DNA of 64,000 bases from Phialocephala subalpina. Lineage: Eukaryota > Ascomycota > Leotiomycetes > Helotiales > Mollisiaceae. Location of the stretch: positions 917,453-981,452 of the forward strand of contig FJOG01000007.1 of assembly GCA_900073065.1 (NCBI GenBank). The letters run 5' to 3'. Shown here piece by piece: positions 46,541-57,442 of this stretch. The stretch's first letter is position 1; every line of letters begins with the position of its first letter. The notes beneath the pieces are model-generated. The model had not been told where the DNA came from, searched no databases, and saw nothing but the letters and a program-made list of their open reading frames with translations. Both the position numbers and the translations under genes were made by a program.

Positions 46541-47742
46541 TGAAGTCATCATTGCTCCTCGTTGCTGTATCGGCTGTGTCTTCTATTTGCGCAGTTCCAG
46601 GCAATGTGGTCAGAACAAATGCCCGTGCTGCTGATAATTGCAATCGAGATATCGTTGACAAGCCAACTAAGGTGGCTGATTGCAACTCATATTTTCTGAT
46701 CACCGTCACGCCTACGGCTAGGTGGCTATCCGACGCCTGATTGTCCCAGGCATTGTGACTAAAGGACTGCCTCACAGTACCGCCACGAGCACTTCAACAG
46801 TAACACCATATTCCGTTCTTGGAAACGATGCTTATTTTGGAACTCTCAAGAAGAGAAGCCCAGCCTCAACTCCAATTCCTGTCATCCCAACAAACATTCC
46901 GGCTTATGGTACGCCGCTTTCCCGTTCTGATCGACACAGCCCCTCATGTGCACAGTTACTGGGAACTCTCGTTCGACTTGTTGTAGCTGTCAGTACGTGC
47001 ACTGCTGCGGAACGATACTCCTCCGCATGTTCCTGTGCTGGCGCAACCCGCTCCACCAGAACTGTCGTTGTCCCAGTAAATACCCATTCCCAGAGCTACA
47101 TTGTCTGCTAAAGAATCATAGACATTACGAGCGTCGTCACAAAGACTAAGACAGTCACAGGCAGCAGCTTCAAGATAGCCGCCACAGCAGCAGTCTTGAG
47201 TCCTACGAAACAAATAGTAGTCTCAGACGATAGGACAACAAGTCCCAACCTCTTCGGAATACTCGTTATGCCTAAGGAGATTGTAGCTGGAAATGAAGTC
47301 TGGAGATTGAGTACTGGGTATAGGCAGGATTATAAGACCAGATTTATGCAGCAGGATGCGGGACAAGCGGGGTGAGAGAGTGGATTTGGACAGATACTGC
47401 TGCGAATATTGCAGCTAATGAGGCGAGTGATGCTTTTCATGGTTTTCCCTCCTTGATCCTGCTGTGTGGGGACTTTTGGAAAGGACTTCAGTCTCAAATC
47501 TCTTGCCCTCTCTAGAAAACAAGGTACTGATTCGTTGCAGTGGAAATATGTCGACGTCATCGTTGATGCGTTACGCTTGCGGTCAATGCTAAAGGGACGG
47601 ACTCTGGGAATACGATCTTGCAGGTTTGCCAACTGAATGGAGGACCTGATTATTTGGATCTTTCGGGCGTGGTTGGGCTTGCTGAACATACTACTGGGGG
47701 TCCATGTTTCCCGCTTGTGTTGTCGGCTGTTCCTTTGAAGTG
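46541..47742 (+). pseudogene. secreted Ser/Thr-rich cell-surface protein, decayed
   Basis: ATG at 46541 gives a signal peptide (MKSSLLLVAVSAVSSICAVP) and a start that stops at 46738. In shifted frames follow STVTPYSVLGNDAYFGTL, KKRSPASTPIPVIPTNIPAY and YSSACSCAGATRST, phrases typical of a widespread group of fungal secreted Thr/Ser-rich proteins. The end is readable again: LQVCQLNGGPDYLDLSG to SAVPLK and TGA at 47740. At least four frame changes and several stops separate these blocks. The family has no clear biochemical function. Confidence 0.6.
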
Positions 47743-49227
47743 AGATGCCGTCATGATCGATGATGAGAAGGATGTGTCTAGAGAAACAATCTATTGTTAG
47801 CCGGTCAGGCTTTTAGAGCACTTTCTCACTCTTTCTCACTCGAAAGTCCCAGAGAAGGTCCTATGATCGAGACTATGGAACTGTTAGCACGTGTAATATG
47901 TGACAGATATAAATATCGAATTTCCATCCTCACTTGTATTATTTCGTTCAAATTTCATGGCTTTAAGTGAGCACCATATATATGAGAGAATTCTGCAATA
48001 TATATCAGAGCGAGCATCAAGAAGGTGATCTCAACATTCAAAGTATCACATGACCGTTGCCAATCTCGGTTAGTGAGGTCGAGCATCTTTCTTGGCACTG
48101 GTCGGAGATCTTCAGAATTGTTTCTTCTTCTCTCTTCCCCTCTTCCTCACTTCTTTCCATCTCAATCAATCCCCATCGCTGTACCATCACCCAAGACTAT
48201 GCATCATGGCCATTCCCTTCCACGAAAGGCATGAGGGACCACTCTGTCCTCGAATGCACAAATTCTCTGGAACCCTGAGATGCTGCATTCGAAGTACTCT
48301 GTACCAATACAGGATAGACATTGGGAGCACAACACAACTCTGCATTGTGGCTTGACACGTCACGAAGTTCGAAACAATGGCAGCGCGGAGATTCAGCCTC
48401 ACTCAAGAATCACCAAAAGCTTGATGGGGATTGACAGGGGCGCTTCCAAAATAAGCTTCTGACTGCCAGTCGGTTGTTCACAGTCTCGACCTCGGTCGCA
48501 ACGACATGTCTTTCTTCACCTTTAGCCAAGAGTTGGCCATTGATCAGATAGACGAATTCGAGTCACCGATTGGATTTTGTTGGTTGTGGCGTTCAGCTGA
48601 ACATCCTTCGCGATGCTTGTCGCTAGCGAAAAGCAATATTGCGGGATATGGAGACGCTGAGGCTGCACCTGTCGTCGCATTATCGAAACAGGAGAGAGGC
48701 AGCCAGGAGTTATGCGACCATGAACACGACTGCCATCTCCTCTGATTGTCCAATTCTAGACCATGCGAATTCGAAATGAAATGTCGAACGGACACCGAGG
48801 GATCGTCACGGTATTTGACCCTTGTTGTGCATCACTGCATCTCTTCGGGTACGCCAAGAAATGCCAGGCTCTCGAAGCTTGTTTGTACGCCACAATTCCA
48901 GCTGAGGATAAGCCTTGTGTCGAGAAGCCTTATGGCTTGCATGAGGTTGCAAATACCATGCATCGATACGACGCCACATCCCGAGGCTGAGCTTGGCTCC
49001 TTGAACGGAAGATTTGATTTGCTCTGTTTCTCCTTTTAGGTTCGTTTTGGTCTAAGTTTGGCTCACCGTGGAACGGTATCTCAAGCCCGGTTCAGGAGGT
49101 GCTGTCCACAACACAGCCTCGTCGTCCGATGGCGGCTCGAGTACAATAGCGACACAACCCCACACAAAAGGCAGTCGTTCCGTTCCTCTTCGCAACTTAC
49201 CACGACATACTCTTCGCAATCAACAAA
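47743..49227. other. intergenic, no gene supported
   Basis: A plus frame at 48506-48745 (MSFFTFSQELAIDQIDEFES) is the best candidate but has no recognisable feature. The last 200 bases before 49228 should hold the promoter of the WW-domain gene. Confidence 0.35.
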
Positions 49228-51426
49228 ATGGCACCACCATCAGGACCACCTCCCGCAGTGGGAGCTTCAGATATTCCCCAAGGATGGACAGCGCATTGGG
49301 ATGGGCAGTACCAGACTTACTTCTACGAGAACATCTACACCAAAGCTTCTGTCTGGGTGAAGCCAACTGCGCCAGCGCATCCTCCAGGTGGAGGACCTCC
49401 CGTTGGACCCCCTCCCTCTGATCCGACAGCCTCTTTGACAAACACGATGTCATCGTTCTCAATCTCCAACCCGAACCAGTACTCCTCGCCCCAGCAAGCG
49501 CAACAACAACAACCTGCATATGGTCAAACTACCCCACAGCATGCGTACAACCCAACCCCTCCGCCCTCTGGTTCATATCAGCAACCTCCTTACAATCAAA
49601 CTCCTCCGCCGACCCAGTATCAGCAGACTCCTCCCCCGCAACAACCAGCTTATTCAACGCCTCCTCCAACCCAGCAAAGTTCCTATGGACAACCAGGAAA
49701 TCCGAATGCCCCACCAGCTCAACAGCATCAACGAGCACCTTCGGGACAATACGGTGCTCCACCTCCTAATAAATACGCTTCTACCCCACCTCCAGCGGCA
49801 GCTGGTCAAGCACTTCCACCCCAACCGGCGCAACGACTTTCTCATGGCGGCCCACCTCCAAGCCAGTACCCAAGTCAAGCACCCCCACAAGCTGCACAGG
49901 CTCAACAACCCCCTTATGGCGCACAAAGTCAAAATCCTGCAGCTTCACCTCCTGGTCAACGTGACATGGGAGGGCAAAAGCTTGCGCAAGCATACAACCC
50001 TCAAGGCACCTATAATCCAGCTTCTCCGCCCAGCAGCCAGCCTCAATCTCCCCCAACTGCTACCAATAATCAACGAGGACCTGGTGCGCCCCCTCAACAA
50101 TCGCCTGCAGGTTATCCAACACCCAACCCGACTCCCGGATCAGCATCTCGAGGTGCAAATGGGGACTACTTCAATCAAGGACCTCCAGGAGTGAAACCCC
50201 AGCAAGGTCCACCAGGTTCTCAGCCAGCGTATGGATCTCCGGCTCCTGCAGGAACTCCTCAGTCACCTCCTCAGCAAGGCGCTCGCGGATCACCAGGCTC
50301 TCAGCCCGCTTATGGATCTCCGGCCTCCGGAGGACCTCAGTCAACCCCTCAGCAAGGCGCTCGTGGCCCTGGCTACCCTGGCCAACCTCAATCACCCCCT
50401 GCTCAAGGTGCTAGACCTGGTCAACCCGGTCAACCGGCTTATGGAGCCCCACAGCGTGCTCCTCAGCCTGGTTATGGGCCCCCTGGGCAGTCTCCTTATG
50501 GCCAGCCACAGCAAACACCTCCAGCCTATGGCGTTCAACCTCCTCTCGCAACACCGGTCCAACCAGCCACAACAGCCAAGAAAGGCTTCTTTGGCAAGAT
50601 GAGTGAGAAGGTTGGTGGAAAAGGCGGTGCTATCCTCGGCGTGGGCGCAGGGCTTCTTGCCGGAGGTATCATCAAGCATGAATGGGACGAGCATGAGGAG
50701 AAAGAGAAGGCGAAGTGGCAGCACCAAATGCATCAGCAGCAACAACACCCCGGCGGTGGCGGATATGGTGCACCTGCCTATGGTGGAGGTGGATACGCTG
50801 GTGGTGGGTATGCAAGCGGTCCCACGTATGTACAAGAGTCGAGTGGTTTTGGAGGGGTTGGCACTATGGTTGGGGCAGGTGCAATTGGAGTTGCGGCACC
50901 AGTTATCATCGAGGAGATCGTCCCTGGTAGATCGGTGTATGAGGAGAATGTGGTTGTTGCCGGCCCGACCTATTACGAAAACGATACATATGTCTCAAAC
51001 ACCGTCGTCGATAACAATGTTTACATCGACAATACCGTGGTGGACAACAACGTTTACATCGATAATACAGTCGTTGACAATAACACCTATATCGATAATA
51101 CGGTCATTGACAATAACACCTATGTGGACAACAGCACCTACGTGGATAACACCGTCGTCGATTCCAGCTACACTCAGGTTGATACCTATCAGCAAGACAC
51201 CTACGTTGATAGCTCATATCAGCAAGATTCCTATGCTGAAGTCGATACCTATCAACAGGACTCCTATGCTCAGGTGGACAACAGCTATCAGGAAACCGAT
51301 ACATATCAAGAGACGGATACTTATCAGGATGACTCTTATCAAGAGACTGATACTTATCAGGAGACGGACACATACACGGCAGATTATTCAGATGCCTTTG
51401 CGGATCAGGATTCTGGGAACTTTTGA
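49228..51426 (+). CDS. WW-domain protein with Pro/Gln-rich and Tyr/Asp/Asn-repeat regions
   Basis: One exon, 732 residues, start in good context (CAAAATGG). An N-terminal WW domain spans Trp20 to Pro46, with both signature Trp (20 and 43), the aromatic core YFY and Asn35; such domains bind proline-rich peptides. Residues about 50-450 are low complexity, rich in Pro, Gln, Gly, Tyr and Ser. A Lys/Gly segment (FFGKMSEKVGGKGG) leads into a glycine-zipper-like hydrophobic stretch (AILGVGAGLLAGGI), then a charged helix, Gly/Tyr repeats and a second hydrophobic Gly/Ala stretch. The C terminus has 10-residue repeats like NTVVDNNVYI (about 588-650), then repeats of YQETDT and YQQDSY. No signal peptide. 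Its own proline-rich part could be a WW ligand. Function unknown; phase separation or scaffolding is conceivable. Confidence 0.8.
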   Translation: MAPPSGPPPAVGASDIPQGWTAHWDGQYQTYFYENIYTKASVWVKPTAPAHPPGGGPPVGPPPSDPTASLTNTMSSFSISNPNQYSSPQQAQQQQPAYGQTTPQHAYNPTPPPSGSYQQPPYNQTPPPTQYQQTPPPQQPAYSTPPPTQQSSYGQPGNPNAPPAQQHQRAPSGQYGAPPPNKYASTPPPAAAGQALPPQPAQRLSHGGPPPSQYPSQAPPQAAQAQQPPYGAQSQNPAASPPGQRDMGGQKLAQAYNPQGTYNPASPPSSQPQSPPTATNNQRGPGAPPQQSPAGYPTPNPTPGSASRGANGDYFNQGPPGVKPQQGPPGSQPAYGSPAPAGTPQSPPQQGARGSPGSQPAYGSPASGGPQSTPQQGARGPGYPGQPQSPPAQGARPGQPGQPAYGAPQRAPQPGYGPPGQSPYGQPQQTPPAYGVQPPLATPVQPATTAKKGFFGKMSEKVGGKGGAILGVGAGLLAGGIIKHEWDEHEEKEKAKWQHQMHQQQQHPGGGGYGAPAYGGGGYAGGGYASGPTYVQESSGFGGVGTMVGAGAIGVAAPVIIEEIVPGRSVYEENVVVAGPTYYENDTYVSNTVVDNNVYIDNTVVDNNVYIDNTVVDNNTYIDNTVIDNNTYVDNSTYVDNTVVDSSYTQVDTYQQDTYVDSSYQQDSYAEVDTYQQDSYAQVDNSYQETDTYQETDTYQDDSYQETDTYQETDTYTADYSDAFADQDSGNF

Positions 51427-52101
51427 GGTTCTCCGGGGTTGAATCGACGATGGTGGCAATGGTGAAGGTGGAGAATGTTTGGAGGATGAGAAATTGACGG
51501 AGGAATGATACATAATGCCCAGTAGACACCGTTGACTTTGGAAGCCCACGAGGCAGGTGTGGGATTCAGAGTTGGGTCGCAGTTAAGCTCTTTTCGCAGT
51601 GCCACTCTTGAATTCAGATTTCGTATTTGTCCTTTCTAGCTTTGAGCGTTGATCGCATTCGGATTTTGATAGTTGCCCATTCCACTCGATTTCTGTTGCC
51701 TGTGCGCGGACATTCAAGTTGATGTGTTCTTTGCACGTTTTCAACTTCATATTTTACATTCGTGCCTTGCTTCCTTGGTCTTTGCCCACGCCAGATGCGC
51801 AAGGAGTGACCTACTTTCCAGTTCTGAATTGTCAGAGTGACTGAGGACCTTCTCAAGGAAGATCCATCTCATTAATATTTCGGTCACCTACAAAGCTATC
51901 TTCTCATTTCTCGACGCCTTTAATTTTGGAATATCGAGTCACTTTTGCTCCTACGAAGGTGAGCATCTCGTTAGACGTAGATCCTCTTCGCTAATCTTAG
52001 GTCCAGGTACTACAACTATTTATTCTCGGCTGCTCACCTTTTCTAGTCAACTTTCCACAACAAACAACAACACTTCGATCAACTCGATCGATCCTCGAAT
52101 C
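51427..52101. other. intergenic, no gene seen
   Basis: Three-prime flank of the WW gene and, from about 51880, a pyrimidine-rich leader-like region before the next ATG. Confidence 0.4.
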
Positions 52102-53385
52102 ATGTTGGCCAACAGCTCACAAGAACCACCTGCCAAGGATGCAGATCAATCTCTCACAACAATTCACGACATCTCGACCGGTCCAACCACCCCGCCAGCC
52201 ATGTCGACAACCAGCTCACACGATCAATCTCCCGAGGTCGCGGAAACTTCACAATTCGAGTCCCTCCGACAATCGGCGGTGAATCGAGCAATGAGAACCC
52301 TCAAAGGCATCTACGAAGAGTTCAAGCTCCTCAAAGACGCATTTCAAGCCCTCATCACCTTCACCGACTTCATCGAGAACTTCCTCCGCCACGCCTCACT
52401 TTCAAACGGCAGTGGATCTTCTACCATCGAACCGACATCCTGCCCTCCACAATTGTTTATACCAACAGCGCAAATTATCGTCACCAAATTCGAAGCTATT
52501 CAATCAAGCGATAAACTAGCCTTCGATGTCGTCCTCTATTTCATCCAGCGAAGCATGACGTGTAAGCTTCACTCGGTCATGGGCAAAGATCCATCTGCTT
52601 TCATGATATTCAGAATGACTCTGGGTCGTGTCATCGATCACTAGAAGACGTGGAACCTGAGGCAAATCTGTGCTAGAATCAAAGCTACGGATCTAGGTGG
52701 CCTTACACTCATTAACAAGGTTTTGATGAGCCGCCTCAAGGAGCAGCATATTATGCTTTATGAACTCCATCGTACCACCAAGGCAGCCTTCGACTCCAGC
52801 CACGAGGCGCTCACTAAGATCATCACCAAAACCAAAGGATGCAAAGACGACGAGGCAGCATTGGAGAAGCTTCTTCGTGCTTTCGACTGGGCGCCAGGAA
52901 TGTTGAACAAGTCGATCTCACTCCTATCATCGAGTCTCTCCTGCTTTGCAAGCCACGTAGCACGATTGAGCAGTACAATGATCACCGAGATCCACTCCGG
53001 ACATTTGTTGAGAAGCGCAAGATCTTGTCGAGGATCCTTCCAACAAAAAGGAAGCGAAGAGACTTGTCTATCTAGGTCCTTATCCGATGCTTTACACGCT
53101 CAATGATGGCATCGTGAAGATCCCATGCATTGCTGCTTGTAAGCCCAAGGAGGTTATCGTGATTGCTGATGAGCCAGAGGCAAAGAGATTGAAGCTAAAC
53201 AATGACGCGAAGAGATCATATCCAGCCGAGACTTAGTCTCCAGATCTCGTCCATGTTGAGAAAGTAGAGAGCAAGGTCAAGGAAGAGCACAAGGCGAAGG
53301 ATGAGACCAAGGATGAGCTCGAGATGTTTGCTTACGCTTGGCAATTGTTTGCCAAGTGGTGTCTGTCGTGCCATGACTAGTAATT
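52102..53385 (+). pseudogene. hypothetical protein gene, interrupted
   Basis: The frame starts MLANSSQEPPAKDADQSL and is intact for 180 codons, with a helical core (MRTLKGIYEEFKLLKDAFQA). TAG at 52642 stops it, yet the same frame continues cleanly as KTWNLRQICARIKATDLGG to about 52910. Then the reading shifts: VDLTPIIESLLLCKPRSTIE in one frame, and later YPMLYTLNDGIVKIPCIA in another. It ends in a Lys/Glu-rich stretch (VEKVESKVKEEHKAKDETKD) at a stop near 53380. One nonsense codon and at least two frameshifts make it a pseudogene. Family not recognised. Confidence 0.55.
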
Positions 53386-54393
53386 TTCGGTACACAGCAA
53401 TGCACTTGCATTCGCCTTTTTCTGTCGTAGCAGTTGATGAGCCGAAGCCACTCTTTTCGTCTGCTCTGCAAAGGGCAAAAGAACTCGATGAGAGTTTAGC
53501 TCGAAATGGTCGAGTCGTTGGCCCTCTTCATGGACTGCCTATCAGTGTCAAAGATTCATTCGATGTCATTGGAGTTGATAGTTCGATCGGAATAGCTTCA
53601 TTATGGTTCAAGCCTGCTACCGATAATTCACCTCTGATCGACTTGTTGCTGTCACTTGGCTGCATAATAATCGCCAAAACCAACGTGCCTCAAACACTCA
53701 GCTCCCTTGACAGCATCAACAATGGTTTCGGTCGAGCGATGAATCCCATTAACAGACTCTATACTGCTGGTGGAAGCTCTGGGGGCGAAGGCGTCATTGT
53801 CGCTATGCGAGGATCTATGGTCGGGTGGGGAGCTGATACTGGTGGCAGCATCAGAGTTCCTGCTATGTGCAACGGTATCTTTGGAATCAAATCGAGCAAC
53901 GGTCGGGTTCCAACTGGTGGAGGACCTCTTATTTCGACCAACGGAATATCCAGATGCGCAGTTTCAGCAGTGGTTGGACCATTGGCGAGGTTTATCGAGG
54001 ACATTGACTTCGTGATGAAGGAAGTCGTCCAAGGTCGACGCAGTCATCTGCGTCATTGGTCCCCATCCGGTGCCGGAAATCGAGAGATATAACGCAGCTG
54101 GGTATACCTCAAGCTGGACACTGCTCGATTATCCTGCTGGCAGTGTTCCAGTAAGACCTTTCAGTGAGACCGATCTTGACCTTGGTCAGCCTCAAGGAGG
54201 AACTGTAATTTCAAGTTGGGACGAAAGAAATCGCCAACTGTGGGATGAGAAGACTGTTGACAGGAGGGTTTATGTTGGTACACCTTTGTCAGTTCAAGTC
54301 GTAACACCAAAGCTTCAAGACAAAAGATTGATTGAGGCGATGAGAATAGTTGATGCAGCTGTGCATCAAAAAGGGAGCAGAGTGAGACTCTAA
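53386..54393 (+). pseudogene. amidase-signature enzyme (acetamidase-like), truncated
   Basis: Amidase-signature hydrolases cleave small amides. Present are GPLHGLPISVKDSFDV with the catalytic Lys, TAGGSSGGEGVIVAMRGS with the cis-Ser, and GADTGGSIRVPAMCNGIFG with the nucleophile Ser, all in one frame to TAA at 54092. From 54070 another frame gives the C-terminal part (YNAAGYTSSWTLLDYPAG to AAVHQKGSRV). The first 80-100 residues and a central block of roughly 120 residues are missing. The catalytic triad is intact but the protein is not. It directly follows another broken gene. Confidence 0.8.
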
Positions 54394-54769
54394 GAATTTG
54401 TCATCCAGACAGTATCTTTTCACCTGCATCACACTCGTCATACATTTGATGGCTTCTGGATGATTACACAGGGGTTGTCCGGGAAGCAAAACTCTTGGTC
54501 AGGCTTCCACTGCTGACTGTCGGCTGTCCTGAGTGCATGGCTGCAAGGGTTATCAGGCTTGCTCAGCTTGTGGCAGTGGACGCTATCCTTCAAACCACCG
54601 CATTACCAGGAACACTGTCATAGATAGGATAATATAACCTCGCGTGAAAGGAAGATTGCAGAAGCGTCATGAAGGATTTGACTCGCTCTTCTATTACAGA
54701 AGATTGCAAAATAAGTGAAAGTGGAAGTGAAGAATCAAATGCGACTTTGTAGTGAGGCTCGCTAAACTC
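54394..54769. other. convergent flanks of two broken genes
   Basis: No gene seen. Confidence 0.3.
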
Positions 54770-55330
54770 AGGGGAGTCATTCAGGCACTGATTTACATGG
54801 ACCAACATTGCCCCGCCTAAGTATCAAATGGACTGCCCAAGCAAAATGCTCAACAAACCAACTTGAATGCAAAACGACACAAGAATTATGAGTCTGTTTG
54901 TAATAAGGTATTTTCGGGGAGAGGATATCCACTAAATTTTGATTCTGCGCCAACGTTCTTTGATCACTCTCGGGGTACTTCTCCACGAGCTCTTGAATCC
55001 ACTCGATGAACATCTGACGATATTTCGTGGTATTCGTGTACAGAGAAGATGCACACAAGCCGCCACATCTGCCCATTATCAATATTAGCTTTATTTCAAT
55101 GGCTTGGTAAACTTACATCGTGTATAGGCGAAGATGATCCTCATAGTCCTCCGCTGGTGCTGAGATTGGAAAGCACTTCTGATATTCGCGTGTCCATGCT
55201 CGACCAAGTCTAAATCAAGGGACAGTCATATTCGCCACATCCACTTTGCAAGACCCAATATCAGCAGCTCCCTCAAAGAATAATCGCGTTCTTGCTTCAC
55301 TCTCATTCTGACAGAATTGGTGACAATTTC
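54770..55330 (-). pseudogene. C-terminal fragment of a fungal phosphotransferase-family protein
   Basis: Read leftward: RLFFEGAADIGSCKVDVANM, then RAWTREYQKCFPISAPAEDY and HLRLYTM. An intron with GTAAGT and GGGCAG borders follows, then LCASSLYTNTTKYRQMFIEW and IQELVEKYPE. These phrases match the end of a large fungal family annotated as aminoglycoside-phosphotransferase-like kinases (APH fold). The N-terminal kinase part is absent and stops interrupt the frame. It is a remnant. Confidence 0.5.
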
Positions 55331-56080
55331 TTCCCATGACGACACCAGGTAACTCGACGGAGCCCTTCCCCCGTTTTCCTGGTATTAATTCGCACCATCG
55401 GAGACATGATAGAGCAGGGAGTTGAGGAGGATCCTATCGCTTTTCGAAAATAAAAGTGGTAAGTGAAGCCGTAAAGCCATCACGTAGCTGACATTGCGAT
55501 CCTCCTTCTTTCATTATACTGTCCTTGTATTTTCGGGTTCCTGCGTTGCATTCTTGCAAGAAACCCCCATTTTCGCATCGACATTCCTTATCTACACGTG
55601 ACGACCGTCATCATTGCTAGCCTCTCAACATCCTTTTTATCCTTACGCCTCTTCTATTTCTCTTCGATTCGAAGGTACACTTGAAACCATTCATCATTTC
55701 GAGGGCGAACCTAGATCCCCGAGTCGAGAATCAAGTTCTAGGCATACATTCACGTGAGTGAAGTGTTTCAGATTTTGGCCCCAGCTTTCCAACCCCTTTG
55801 GCTCCAACCTGCAGCTTTCGGTTCCCACGCTCATACTTTACAGCTTTCGACGACGAATCCAGCCTCGTCTTCTGGCTCTAGGTTCTCGACTTCAAACGAG
55901 AAATATAACATCTATTTCCTGACTCCCAGCTTCTAGCTGTGAACGACGGATAGAGCTTTAGCTAGCTTCAGCTCCCAGCTCCCAGCTCCCAGAGCATCTC
56001 AATGCCAGCTGGTTATCAGCCTCTTAACACACTTTCTATTCCTACGCCTTTCTACATTGCTTTCTCTCCTACCAGCTCTC
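55331..56080. promoter_or_regulatory. upstream region of the MFS gene
   Basis: No gene seen. Pyrimidine-rich, with a short tandem array of CAGCTCC units (about 55968-55995) some 90 bases before the start codon. Confidence 0.4.
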
Positions 56081-57442
56081 ATGTCAGACCTTCACGATGA
56101 AGCTGAGCAGCCTCTATTGGCCGACTGCCCACGCGACAACATCTCGCAGATTGACAGCGTTAACGCCGACCCTGACAAGCCTGACAAGTTTTGTGCTTTG
56201 GCTCGAATCGTTGGCTGCTGTGTCTCTGCTGCGTCTCAAGGTTGGCACGATGGTTGCATAGGAGCCCTCATTCCATACCTACAACTTTACTATGGCGGCG
56301 TTAGCGATGAAAAAGTGTCCCTTGTTTTCATCGGTTCATTCACGGGATATACTCTCGCATCGCTGCTGAACGTCACTCTTAGCACTCGGCTTGGACTTGG
56401 ACGCCTCCTTGTTCTAGGTGCTTTTATTCAAGGACTAGCATCCGCTGTCATTGCATTCCGACCGCCTTTCATCGCCATCGCGGTGTGCTATGCATTTGCT
56501 GGTTTTGGTCTTGCCCTCCAAGATGCCCAATTTAATACCTACATTGCCCGTCTACCTGGCGCTGCGACGAAATTGGGAATTGTACATGCGATATATGGCG
56601 TTGGTGCATTGTTGTCTCCGACAGTAGCCACACTGCTCATGAAGGCGAAAGTCCCACCTCCACTTTTCTACCTTATCAACCTGGCATGGTGTGTTGCAAG
56701 CATGACTACACTATTGGCTGGCTTTGGAATCAGTGGTAGCAGTTCGTCGGACGGCCAATCTCGATCTACGACAGAGAACGATGGCGGAATTTCATCTCTG
56801 AGGACCGTCCTTTCATCTCGTGTGGTGTGGACGGCATTGCTTTTCATCAGCTTGTACACCGGAGCTGAGACAACCGAAGCAGGCTGGGCCGTCTCCTTCC
56901 TGATGAGGGAACGAGATGGAGGATCGATGTCCGGCTACGCTTCTGCTGCTTTCTATGGCGGACTTACATCTAGCCGCATCATGCTTCTCCCTCTCACAGT
57001 TTACCTTAGGGAGAAGAAAGCGGTGGCTCTATACGCTGTCATTGCCCTTGTTATGCAAATCGTTGTCTGGACCTCGCCATTGTTTCTTGTGGATTTCATC
57101 GCCATCGCGGCCTGCGGATTCGTCATGGGGCCTATTTATCCTGTTACTGTATCCCTCGTCACGAAGGCGACGCCCCATGGGCATCACCCTGGAGCACTCA
57201 GTCTCATGGCTTGCCTTGGACAGTCTGGAAGTGCCCTGTTTCCGTTTTTGGTGGGGTCACTTGCCGACGTTTATGGCATTAAAGTACTGCAGCCCATACT
57301 TGTAACGATGTTTGTGGTCATGATACTTCTTTGGCAACTGGTGCCATCTCCTAAAGTTGGATCGCATCGATCTTCGATGGGGTCCAAACCGGCGTCCATC
57401 GGTGAATATGTAGATTCCACAACAATTAATAACTCAGTATAG
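56081..57442 (+). CDS. MFS transporter, Bsc6/YOL137W-like
   Basis: One exon, 453 residues from the ATG at 56081 (MSDLHDEAEQPLLADC). Twelve hydrophobic segments can be counted. The first is preceded by the motif SQGWHDGCIGALIPYLQLYY, typical of a fungal MFS subgroup related to yeast Bsc6; FAGFGLALQDAQFNTYIAR and GVGALLSPTVATLL are also characteristic. A hydrophilic loop of about 35 residues separates the two halves, and a cytoplasmic tail of about 35 residues follows the last segment. Substrate unknown. An in-frame TTG further upstream is not a likely start. Confidence 0.82.
   Translation: MSDLHDEAEQPLLADCPRDNISQIDSVNADPDKPDKFCALARIVGCCVSAASQGWHDGCIGALIPYLQLYYGGVSDEKVSLVFIGSFTGYTLASLLNVTLSTRLGLGRLLVLGAFIQGLASAVIAFRPPFIAIAVCYAFAGFGLALQDAQFNTYIARLPGAATKLGIVHAIYGVGALLSPTVATLLMKAKVPPPLFYLINLAWCVASMTTLLAGFGISGSSSSDGQSRSTTENDGGISSLRTVLSSRVVWTALLFISLYTGAETTEAGWAVSFLMRERDGGSMSGYASAAFYGGLTSSRIMLLPLTVYLREKKAVALYAVIALVMQIVVWTSPLFLVDFIAIAACGFVMGPIYPVTVSLVTKATPHGHHPGALSLMACLGQSGSALFPFLVGSLADVYGIKVLQPILVTMFVVMILLWQLVPSPKVGSHRSSMGSKPASIGEYVDSTTINNSV

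Noticed and set aside
49520..51442. Second large plus frames inside the WW gene (49520-50194 and 50603-51442)
   Set aside because: Alternative-frame readings of low-complexity repeats; basic, Leu/Thr-biased, without domains.
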